Shown: piece after piece, positions 1 through 4,980 of the stretch
Layout of the letters: every line of letters begins with the position of its first letter
Position numbering within the stretch: position 1 is the stretch's first letter
Assembly: GCA_947623705.1 (NCBI GenBank)
Contig: CANQHT010000040.1
Coordinates: 1 to 10,548 of the forward strand
Direction of reading: 5' to 3'
DNA length: 10,548 nucleotides
Origin: an uncultured Bacilli bacterium
GTDB taxonomy: Bacteria; Bacillota_I; Bacilli_A; RF39; UBA660
Translations under genes and position numbers: made by a program
Notes under the pieces: generated by a model
Database searches by the model: none
What the model was told of the DNA's origin: nothing
The model's input: only the letters and a program-made list of their open reading frames with translations

Positions 1-76
1 TATAATATTCTCCTTCATTACTAATTGTCATAGAATCAGCATTTTTATAGTCAAAAGAAATACTATCATCACTAAT
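1..76 (-). pseudogene. In-frame open continuation after the TAG of the 77-436 gene, running off the window
   Basis: After the TAG at 79-77 the same frame stays open for 25 codons to the window edge and reads like ordinary protein (ISDDSISFDYKNADSM and on). No ribosome binding site precedes the only ATG (31-29), so a new gene starting here is unlikely. The simplest reading is that the upstream gene was longer and has acquired a nonsense codon; chance openness of 25 codons is also possible. Partial at the left edge. Confidence 0.35.
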
Positions 77-436
77 CTAAATGATTTTTTCATTGCTAAA
101 AACTTTTTTATATAATTCACTATTTTTTAAGTTTTGATTTGCTTCAGAAATTTGTGTATATAATCTTCTTTTTTCATTATTGTCACTACATTGTGACAAA
201 TCATAGTCACTTACTTGAAATACATTTCCATTTTTAAATGATTTATATAATGCATCAAACAAATTATAAATAACCATATTTTCTTTTGTTATAAAAAAAT
301 CGGTTTCCTGATTTTTATCAAAAGAAGTAAAATATAAATCACTATTATCAGAATATATTATTCCTAATTTTTTATTGCCATCTATCAAATAATAATTATA
401 AAATTCACTATCACTTATATTATTTCTTAATATCAT
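77..436 (-). CDS. Hypothetical protein, possibly truncated by a nonsense codon
   Basis: I do not recognise this 119-residue protein. The start chosen is the ATG at 436-434 (MILRNNISDSEF), because the AAGGTGAT complementary to the 16S tail lies just upstream; the longer frame from 475 has no such site. The sequence is soluble-looking, acidic and aromatic-rich (many Asp, Asn, Tyr, Phe), with no signal peptide or membrane segment and one Cys. It ends in TAG, yet the frame continues open to the window edge, so it may be the N-terminal part of a longer, interrupted gene. It is transcribed away from toxin module 1, and its upstream region holds a 36-bp block repeated exactly upstream of the gene at 931-1257, suggesting both genes share the same promoter type. 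Confidence 0.55.
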   Translation of the reverse strand: MILRNNISDSEFYNYYLIDGNKKLGIIYSDNSDLYFTSFDKNQETDFFITKENMVIYNLFDALYKSFKNGNVFQVSDYDLSQCSDNNEKRRLYTQISEANQNLKNSELYKKVFSNEKII

Positions 437-466
437 GAATATCATCACCTTCTTATTGCTTTTGAT

Positions 467-502
467 AATATGCAAGTGTGTTTTCTAAATTGTCATAAAT
501 TT
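467..502. repeat. 36-bp exact repeat upstream of toxin module 1 (copy A)
   Basis: Identical to 1290-1325. Both copies sit between a minus-strand gene and the plus-strand toxin promoter, ending exactly 12 nt before the toxin -35 box. Read on the minus strand it contains ATGACA (496-491), an 18-nt spacer and CATATT (472-467), a possible promoter for the gene at 77-436. It could instead be an upstream element or regulator site for the toxin promoter. Confidence 0.75.
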
Positions 503-514
503 TTATAAAATATA

Positions 515-543
515 TTGTATTAAAAACAAATGTTTGATATAAT
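515..543 (+). promoter_or_regulatory. Promoter of toxin mRNA 1
   Basis: TTGTAT at 515-520, a 17-nt spacer, and TATAAT at 538-543 with the extended TGA in front of it. The predicted transcription start is about 550, which puts AGGAACATTTAATA at the very 5' end of the mRNA. Module 2 has the same arrangement. Confidence 0.8.
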
Positions 544-549
544 TATTTT

Positions 550-563
550 AGGAACATTTAATA
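550..563 (+). promoter_or_regulatory. 5' arm of a predicted 5'-3' long-distance interaction in toxin mRNA 1
   Basis: AGGAACATTTAATA at the predicted 5' end can pair over all 14 nt (one U-G wobble) with TATTGAATGTTCCT at 761-774, which precedes a run of T at the mRNA 3' end. End-to-end pairing of this kind is known to keep full-length type I toxin mRNAs untranslated; that it does so here is inference. Confidence 0.6.
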
Positions 564-606
564 AGTTGGGTGATTGCCAAACTTCATAAAGAAGGGAGGC
601 GATAGT

Positions 607-690
607 ATGAATAAGAAGGATTTTTTAATTCTATCTTTAGTAATTCTTATCTTCCTATTAGTATTATTACTATTTATAGTTTTAATATAA
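607..690 (+). CDS. Small hydrophobic peptide, candidate type I toxin, copy 1
   Basis: A 27-residue peptide starting MNKKDFLI, followed by about 20 almost purely aliphatic residues (Leu, Ile, Val, Phe) and ending at TAA. It is a charged N-terminus plus one transmembrane helix, the usual form of membrane-acting type I toxins such as Fst, TisB or Ibs. I cannot assign it to a named family. A strong site (AAGGGAGG, 592-599) lies 7 nt before the ATG. A paralogue of the same length starting with the same eight residues lies at 1430-1513, while the rest differs by conservative hydrophobic swaps, which argues for selection on a real product. It has its own promoter, a terminator hairpin just after the stop, and an opposing promoter at 836-808 for an antisense RNA. 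Toxicity is not shown by the sequence. Confidence 0.8.
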   Translation: MNKKDFLILSLVILIFLLVLLLFIVLI

Positions 691-801
691 AAGAAAATCA
701 CCTAACTCAACTGCTTTGAATTAGGTGAAACCAATCTTTTGGCAACACTCAACACTAGCATATTGAATGTTCCTTTTTTATTTTATGCAAATTTTCTTGC
801 T
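690..801 (-). ncRNA. Candidate antisense RNA antitoxin of module 1
   Basis: Predicted transcript of about 110 nt. It starts near 801 from the promoter at 836-808, runs against the toxin mRNA through its 3' untranslated region, and ends at the hairpin 728-698 followed by TTTTCTT. It is fully complementary to the last ~90 nt of the toxin mRNA. It also carries TCACCTAA, which can pair with TTGGGTGA in the mRNA 5' region (565-572, one G-U), giving a second contact near the ribosome binding site. Ends are predictions only. Confidence 0.65.
691..728 (-). terminator. Intrinsic terminator of antisense RNA 1
   Basis: On the minus strand, TCACCTAA (728-721) pairs with TTAGGTGA (705-698), then a U-G wobble, then TCAA with TTGA, closing a 5-nt loop; TTTTCTT follows. 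On the plus strand the wobble becomes a C-A mismatch, so the hairpin is better formed in the antisense RNA. It begins 7 nt after the toxin stop codon. Confidence 0.75.
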
Positions 802-848
802 AAATATATAATAACACAAAAATAATATTTTTACAAGTCGTTTTCTAT
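760..848. repeat. 89-bp exact repeat, 3' part of module 1
   Basis: Identical over 89 bp to 1582-1670. It contains the 3' end of the toxin mRNA (the pairing arm 761-774 and T-run 773-785) and, on the other strand, the promoter of the antisense RNA. The non-coding regulatory part is thus better conserved than the peptide-coding part. Confidence 0.9.
808..836 (-). promoter_or_regulatory. Promoter of antisense RNA 1
   Basis: Minus strand TTGTAA (836-831), 17-nt spacer, TATTAT (813-808) with an extended TGT before it. It directs transcription into the 3' end of the toxin mRNA, with a predicted start at 801. Exactly repeated in module 2. Confidence 0.7.
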
Positions 849-858
849 TTTTATCGAA

Positions 859-875
859 TTTCCTATCAATCTGGT
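859..875. repeat. 17-bp copy of a tRNA-Thr ACCA end and 3' flank
   Basis: Identical to 1692-1708, where on the minus strand it is the ACCA end of tRNA-Thr(CGU) plus its 3' flank. Here the tRNA body is missing: sequence to the right of 875 has no T-arm. It marks the right boundary of module 1 and resembles the short tRNA-end repeats left by site-specific integration or by duplication. Confidence 0.65.
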
Positions 876-930
876 ACCCTAAAGGAAGATGACAACAACT
901 TTTCTAATAAAATTTAGTAATTCTAATTTT

Positions 931-1257
931 TTACTTTCTCAATACCTTTTCTAAAAATGTTTTATTTTCAAATGTTCCCTTTTTTGTTCCTTTTTCTTGT
1001 GCGATAGCAATAACTTCTTCTAATGTTGCATTTTCTAATTTAGCTAAATATTTCATTATTTCTAACATATCGGCTAATTCTTCTATTCTATCCTTCCCAG
1101 TTGCACCTAAAACTTCTTGATACTCTTCATTTAATTTTTTTTCTAGTTCAATTTTATATTCTACATCAGTTAGAATTCTAGTAATTGGTTCTTCTCCATT
1201 TGATTTAATTATTTCAGGTATTTTATCTCTTACCAATTTGTTATATATTTGTTCCAT
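931..1257 (-). CDS. MazG-like nucleoside triphosphate pyrophosphohydrolase
   Basis: A 108-residue all-alpha NTP pyrophosphatase of the MazG superfamily, house-cleaning type: such enzymes hydrolyse non-canonical NTPs to NMP and pyrophosphate. The N-terminal YNKLVRDKIPEII (5-17) is typical of this subgroup. The metal-binding pattern is present: E44, E45, E48 in NEEYQEV, and E60, D63 in EELADM, the ExxE-then-ExxD signature on two helices. No further domain is fused. The ATG at 1257-1255 follows GAGAGG at a good distance. It is a single gene between the two toxin modules, transcribed away from module 2, with the same 36-bp upstream block as the gene at 77-436. The exact substrate cannot be told. 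A role with the toxin modules is possible but not shown. Confidence 0.88.
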   Translation of the reverse strand: MEQIYNKLVRDKIPEIIKSNGEEPITRILTDVEYKIELEKKLNEEYQEVLGATGKDRIEELADMLEIMKYLAKLENATLEEVIAIAQEKGTKKGTFENKTFLEKVLRK

Positions 1258-1289
1258 AGTTTACCTCTCTTTTCTATATTGATATTGTC

Positions 1290-1325
1290 AATATGCAAGT
1301 GTGTTTTCTAAATTGTCATAAATTT
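1290..1325. repeat. 36-bp exact repeat upstream of toxin module 2 (copy B)
   Basis: Identical to 467-502 and again 12 nt from the toxin -35 box. On the minus strand ATGACA (1319-1314), an 18-nt spacer and CATATT (1295-1290) may form the promoter of the MazG-like gene. Confidence 0.75.
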
Positions 1326-1337
1326 AGTGTAAAAGTA

Positions 1338-1366
1338 TTGAATAAAAAACATTTGTTTGATATAAT
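1338..1366 (+). promoter_or_regulatory. Promoter of toxin mRNA 2
   Basis: TTGAAT at 1338-1343, 17-nt spacer, TATAAT at 1361-1366 with extended TGA. The predicted start at about 1373 again places AGGAACATTTAATA at the 5' end. Confidence 0.8.
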
Positions 1367-1372
1367 TTTATT

Positions 1373-1386
1373 AGGAACATTTAATA
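1373..1386 (+). promoter_or_regulatory. 5' arm of the predicted 5'-3' long-distance interaction in toxin mRNA 2
   Basis: The same 14 nt as in module 1, able to pair with 1583-1596 near the 3' end. Immediately downstream, GTTGGGTGC can pair with GCACCTAAC (1518-1526) after the stop codon. Module 1 instead has GTTGGGTGA with TCACCTAAC, a matched change on both sides. Confidence 0.6.
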
Positions 1387-1429
1387 GTTGGGTGCTATCT
1401 CTATCTTTATAGACTGGAGGTGATGCTTG

Positions 1430-1513
1430 ATGAATAAGAAAGATTTTTTAATCTTTGCTTTGATCGTTATCATCCTTTTACTTATAGCATTACTTTTCGT
1501 AATTCTAAATTAA
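1430..1513 (+). CDS. Small hydrophobic peptide, candidate type I toxin, copy 2
   Basis: A 27-residue peptide, paralogue of the one at 607-690: same MNKKDFLI start, then a hydrophobic helix of different but equivalent aliphatic residues, ending in Asn and TAA. GGAGG at 1416-1420 lies 9 nt before the ATG. An earlier ATG at 1423 is only 2 nt from GGAGG and gives a four-codon frame, so it is not used as the start here. The gene sits within its own promoter, terminator hairpin and opposing antisense promoter, like copy 1. Too short for most gene finders. Toxin function is inferred from architecture and not from family recognition. Confidence 0.8.
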   Translation: MNKKDFLIFALIVIILLLIALLFVILN

Positions 1514-1548
1514 AAGTGCACCTAACTCAAACAGTTTGAATTAGGTGC
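1511..1548 (-). terminator. Intrinsic terminator of antisense RNA 2
   Basis: Minus strand GCACCTAA (1548-1541) with TTAGGTGC (1525-1518), a U-G wobble, then TCAAA with TTTGA around a CTG loop: 14 pairs in all, followed by ACTTTTA. The mirror plus-strand hairpin has a C-A mismatch. It starts 4 nt after the toxin stop codon. Confidence 0.7.
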
Positions 1549-1623
1549 TACACAAATTATTAGGTAACACTCAACACTGCAATATTGAATGTTCCTTTTT
1601 TATTTTATGCAAATTTTCTTGCT
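1512..1623 (-). ncRNA. Candidate antisense RNA antitoxin of module 2
   Basis: Predicted start at 1623 from the promoter at 1658-1630; end at the hairpin 1548-1518 with its T-rich tail, about 110 nt. It is complementary to the 3' region of toxin mRNA 2. It differs from antisense RNA 1 in the terminal loop (CTG against AGCAG) and in the stretch between hairpin and 3' repeat, so the two antitoxins may each recognise mainly their own mRNA. Confidence 0.65.
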
Positions 1624-1670
1624 AAATATATAATAACACAAAAATAATATTTTTACAAGTCGTTTTCTAT
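1582..1670. repeat. 89-bp exact repeat, 3' part of module 2
   Basis: Identical to 760-848. Contains the mRNA 3' pairing arm (1583-1596), the T-run and the antisense promoter. Confidence 0.9.
1630..1658 (-). promoter_or_regulatory. Promoter of antisense RNA 2
   Basis: Minus strand TTGTAA (1658-1653), 17-nt spacer, TATTAT (1635-1630), extended -10. It lies only 47 nt downstream of the tRNA-Thr end on the same strand, so tRNA readthrough could also feed this antisense RNA. Confidence 0.7.
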
Positions 1671-1691
1671 CTTTACTTAAATTTTGTTAAG

Positions 1692-1708
1692 TTTCCTATC
1701 AATCTGGT
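1692..1708. repeat. 17-bp repeat at the tRNA-Thr 3' end (module 2 boundary)
   Basis: The same 17 bp as 859-875. On the minus strand it begins with the ACCA (discriminator plus CCA) of the tRNA. Confidence 0.65.
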
Positions 1709-1778
1709 GCCAACAGTAAGAATCAAACTTACATCTAATCATTACGAGTGACTTGTTCTATCATTAAACTATGCTGGC
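1705..1778 (-). tRNA. tRNA-Thr (anticodon CGU), CCA encoded
   Basis: A full cloverleaf can be drawn. The acceptor stem is GCCAGCA with TGTTGGC (one G-U), discriminator A, encoded CCA. The D stem is GTTT with GAAC, loop AATGATA. The anticodon stem is AGTCA with TGATT, loop CTCGTAA, giving anticodon CGT for codon ACG. The variable loop is AGAT. The T stem is GTAAG with CTTAC, loop TTTGATT. G1-C72 and C2-G71 fit threonine identity. Odd point: position 56 is U where C is near-universal and position 19 is A where G is usual, so the elbow pair G19-C56 is replaced by A19-U56. It has its own promoter. Confidence 0.93.
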
Positions 1779-1788
1779 AACTAAATAT

Positions 1789-1817
1789 ATTATAACATCA
1801 ATCTAAATTGTTGTAAA
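1789..1817 (-). promoter_or_regulatory. Promoter of tRNA-Thr
   Basis: Minus strand TTTACA (1817-1812), 17-nt spacer, TATAAT (1794-1789) with extended TGT. Predicted start about 1782, only a few bases before the mature tRNA 5' end. Confidence 0.75.
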
Positions 1818-1841
1818 TATTATAATTTAATAATAACTATT

Positions 1842-2282
1842 TTATCTGCTACTATTTAATTTTCTAATTTTTGTTTTATTTAGATTAGTGTTATTTAATT
1901 TTTTATTTAAAATTGTCATTTTATATGCTAAAATTTCTTTATCATTAGTTAATTTTACTATAATATTAGACTCATCATCATATATTTCTAATAAATGTTT
2001 TTCACCAGTTATAAAATCCATCTTTTCTAGTTTCATAATATAAGCATCATTTAAAATATTAGCAAAATTATCATATAATAAATTTTGTTTAGGAAAAGAA
2101 AATTCTATTGTTTTAAATTTTTTATTACTATATATCTTAATTATTGTCTTGAAATGATTTTGACTAAAAATAATAATTTTATCTGCTAAATTATTAAAAT
2201 AATTAATATATGTTATTATTTTTTTGTTTTTATTTTGATAATAAATTAATTTGCTATTATCATCAATAATTTCTTTTTTCAA
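1842..2282 (-). CDS. Hypothetical Lys/Asn/Ile-rich protein
   Basis: I do not recognise this protein of about 146 residues. The chosen start is TTG at 2282-2280, because GGTGAT (complementary to the 16S tail) lies 4 nt before it; the frame is also open from a TTG at 2294, which has no ribosome binding site. It looks soluble, with alternating short hydrophobic and charged runs (IITYINYF, IIIFSQNHF, TIIKIYS) that suggest a beta-rich fold, then a basic tail. No signal peptide, membrane helix or known catalytic motif is visible. It stands 66 bp downstream of the ZIP gene on the same strand and could be the last gene of that transcript. Codon use is as AT-rich as its neighbours. Confidence 0.6.
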   Translation of the reverse strand: MKKEIIDDNSKLIYYQNKNKKIITYINYFNNLADKIIIFSQNHFKTIIKIYSNKKFKTIEFSFPKQNLLYDNFANILNDAYIMKLEKMDFITGEKHLLEIYDDESNIIVKLTNDKEILAYKMTILNKKLNNTNLNKTKIRKLNSSR

Positions 2283-2348
2283 ATTAATCACCAATATATT
2301 TTATTCTAAAAAAAAGAAAATTAAACTCTAAAATTAGTCTAATTATCT

Positions 2349-3122
2349 TTATCCTAATGTAATATCTAAAATCATCATTACTACAAAACCTAATGCAAGT
2401 CCTATCGTTGCTAATGAATTGTTTTTATTATTAGTAGCTTTAGGCAATAATTCATCAACGACAACATAAATCATTGCTCCTGCTGCTGTTGATAATAAAA
2501 ATGGTAAGATTGGTACTACAATACCAGTTAATGCTATTGTAATAACAGCTGCAATAGGTTCAACTACTCCAGATAATACTCCATAAAGAAAAGCTTTTGT
2601 TTTACTCATTTTTTGACTTTTTAAAGGTAAAGATACAATTGCTCCTTCAGGAAAATTTTGGATTGCAATACCTATTGCTAATACTAATGCTGAAATTAAA
2701 CTTATTTCTTCATTTCCTGACAAATAACTAGCAAAAGCAACGCCAACAGCCATTCCTTCAGGAATATTATGCAAGGTTACTGCTAAAAATAGCATTTTAT
2801 AATCCCCTAATTTTTTAAACTCATTTTTTTTAATTGTATCGTCTAGATTAATATTAGGAAGTATCTTATCTAACAATAAAAGAAAAGCTATTCCTGTTAA
2901 AAAACCTAATGATACAATTAACCAAGCCTTATTGCTGGTTTTATTAACAAGTTCAATCGCAGGTAGAATAAGAGAAAAAACTGATGCTGCGACCATTACG
3001 CCTGAAGCAAATCCTAATAATATTTTCTCAAAATTATTATTAAAATCTTTTTTTACAAAATATACTAAAAAAGCTCCTATTGATGTTCCTATAAAAGGAA
3101 TTAAAATACCAAATATAACCAA
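2349..3122 (-). CDS. ZIP-family divalent metal transporter
   Basis: A 257-residue membrane protein with about eight hydrophobic segments. It belongs to the ZIP family (bacterial GufA/ZupT-like), which moves Zn2+ or related divalent metals into the cytoplasm. The two signature metal-site helices are present: HNIPEG at 118-123 and QNFPEG at 155-160, followed by VEP with E188. DELLP (223-227) is also usual for the group. A hydrophilic loop at about 90-108 separates the two halves, but it lacks the His-rich stretch of many ZIP proteins. The start is TTG at 3122-3120 behind AGAAGTGAT; the next Met is at residue 43 and would remove the first helix. It follows the RNB gene by 70 bp with no clear terminator and may be co-transcribed. 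Metal specificity cannot be read from sequence. Confidence 0.9.
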   Translation of the reverse strand: MVIFGILIPFIGTSIGAFLVYFVKKDFNNNFEKILLGFASGVMVAASVFSLILPAIELVNKTSNKAWLIVSLGFLTGIAFLLLLDKILPNINLDDTIKKNEFKKLGDYKMLFLAVTLHNIPEGMAVGVAFASYLSGNEEISLISALVLAIGIAIQNFPEGAIVSLPLKSQKMSKTKAFLYGVLSGVVEPIAAVITIALTGIVVPILPFLLSTAAGAMIYVVVDELLPKATNNKNNSLATIGLALGFVVMMILDITLG

Positions 3123-3192
3123 TATATCACTTCTTTCGCTAATAATATTGTATTCATATAGTTATTTTTGGTATCTATTTTTTATTTATTTT

Positions 3193-4980
3193 TTATTTTG
3201 GTAATAATCTACTTTTAGTATAACAGTATTTACTTATATATAATTCATTAATTTTACTTTGAGAATTAAAATGTTTCGCATATTTAGCTATTATATCTTC
3301 CCAATAATATAAATTCTTATCATCAATATGACCATTAAAATAAACATCATAAGTAATAAACTGATTTAAACTATCAGCAGCTCTACGTAATGGTGAAGTA
3401 GAATGAGAATAGCCACTAGTAAATCCTAAACCATTATGTCCTAAATTTTCATTTGAATAATAAGCTGTAAGATAAGAATTCTTAATAAGTTCATAATATT
3501 TACGATATTTAGGATCATTTATATCAAATTTTTTTATTTTCATCAAATCATTGGCTATTTTAGCTGACTCTAAATCAACTAAATGATTACGATATAAATA
3601 AGGTAAAGATAATTTTTTAAAATACTCTGCTACTAAATGATTAGTAAGGACAGCTGTTTCTTGAATAATATTTGCCGTTTTATATTTTTCTGTAAAATAG
3701 CTAGCATTTTCAACACTTTCTTCAAAACTATTTTCAATATAACGATATGTTTCTTTATAAGGATTATTTTTTCTTAATTTCATTGCTATATTAGCTAAAT
3801 CATTTAACATCCATTTTAAATTACTATCTTTATCTTCATTTAAAATAGCATCAGCTTCTTCATAATTAAGAGATCTTTTTGACATAATTCTACCTCTTTG
3901 AATTTTAAAACTTGAAGGAATAATATTATAATTATCATCAAAATCGACAATATAAGCAATAGCATTTCTCTTCTGACAAGCAAGAAGTGAAGCTAAATTA
4001 TTAGCAATATTATCAGGATACATTCCAATTACTTTATCAGGAAGATAAATTGTTTCACTTTGAGAAAACGCTCTTCTTACAATAAGCGAATTAAAGTCTA
4101 AAAGACATGGTATATCTGCTATATAATTAAAAAGTGTAAAAGTACCATTTTTATTTTTTCTAAGATATAAAGCATCATCTAAACAAATTGAATCTTTACC
4201 ATCAATTGTAATTATTTCTTGATTTAAATAAGAAAGACGATGATTATTTACTGTCTTTAAGTAAGAAAGAGAATTTGTCGTATTATTGATAATACCATAT
4301 CTTTTTTCCAAATTAAAATCAATTAAATCATTTTCTAATAAATCAATTACTCTTTTTACATGTTCTTTATCTTTATGATTTTCTAATATTTCTTTATATA
4401 TATCAAAAGATAAATTATTTTTTTTAATCATTAAAGCTAGATCAATTATTTCATAAAAATAATTAATTTCTTTCTCATCAGATAAAGAAATATAATAATT
4501 TAATAAATTTACAAACAAGCTAGTATTATTTTTATCTTTAATATCTAAAACATTATGTTCTTTTAATAATCTTTTTACTAAAGAAATATTTTTAGTTTCA
4601 AAAATTAAATTACTAAAAAAAGAATATAAATCATTTTCTTTTTCTTCCTTTTCTTTTAATTTAATTTTTCTTTTTAATTCAATAAATATTCTTTTTATAT
4701 CATCAATATTATCAGGATTAATATCCATCTTTGATATAGTAGATAATATAATATCAAATTTTTCATTAATAATATTTAATTTATTTTCATAATCAATTTG
4801 CAATATACTATTATAAATAGTATTAAAAGCTAACTCTATATCTTCATCTGTTTTTCCTATTATAATATCTAAAAAAGTTTTCAATACTAAATTACTATTT
4901 TTATCAAAATCTTTGTCAAGAAAACTCAATAACTTATCTGTTTCATTATTCAAAAGTAATGCTTCAACATATTTATTCAT
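3193..4980 (-). CDS. Divergent RNB-domain ribonuclease (RNase II/R superfamily)
   Basis: 595 residues from the ATG at 4980-4978. That start has GGAGG 5 nt upstream, inside the last lepA codons; an in-frame ATG at 4998 lacks a site. Residues 1 to about 235 are helical, charged and unlike the cold-shock domains of RNase II or R. An RNB catalytic domain follows: TIDGKD (258-263), LDDAL (267-271), YLPDKVIGMYP (312-322), NNLASL (327-332), and the C-terminal TSPLRR (528-533) holding the conserved Arg. No S1 domain follows. RNase II-type enzymes degrade RNA 3' to 5' with metal bound by four Asp (D201, D207, D209, D210 in E. coli RNase II). Here D260, D268 and D269 match, but the D207 position is Cys266. 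Activity may therefore be altered. It overlaps lepA by 8 bp, so translation is probably coupled. Confidence 0.85.
   Translation of the reverse strand: MNKYVEALLLNNETDKLLSFLDKDFDKNSNLVLKTFLDIIIGKTDEDIELAFNTIYNSILQIDYENKLNIINEKFDIILSTISKMDINPDNIDDIKRIFIELKRKIKLKEKEEKENDLYSFFSNLIFETKNISLVKRLLKEHNVLDIKDKNNTSLFVNLLNYYISLSDEKEINYFYEIIDLALMIKKNNLSFDIYKEILENHKDKEHVKRVIDLLENDLIDFNLEKRYGIINNTTNSLSYLKTVNNHRLSYLNQEIITIDGKDSICLDDALYLRKNKNGTFTLFNYIADIPCLLDFNSLIVRRAFSQSETIYLPDKVIGMYPDNIANNLASLLACQKRNAIAYIVDFDDNYNIIPSSFKIQRGRIMSKRSLNYEEADAILNEDKDSNLKWMLNDLANIAMKLRKNNPYKETYRYIENSFEESVENASYFTEKYKTANIIQETAVLTNHLVAEYFKKLSLPYLYRNHLVDLESAKIANDLMKIKKFDINDPKYRKYYELIKNSYLTAYYSNENLGHNGLGFTSGYSHSTSPLRRAADSLNQFITYDVYFNGHIDDKNLYYWEDIIAKYAKHFNSQSKINELYISKYCYTKSRLLPK

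Noticed and set aside
870..930. A second tRNA at the right end of module 1
   Set aside because: Only the ACCA end and 3' flank are present; no T-arm or other stems can be drawn to the right of 875.
1423..1437. Alternative ATG upstream of toxin 2
   Set aside because: Only 2 nt from GGAGG and ends after four codons; the ATG at 1430 matches the paralogue.
607..1513. Naming the peptides as Fst or Hol_Tox family
   Set aside because: General form fits, but the residue pattern, including the missing charged C-terminal tail, does not match what I know of those families.
2932..3204. Plus-strand open frame opposite the ZIP transporter
   Set aside because: Antisense shadow of a clear membrane-protein gene; no supported start and implausible composition.
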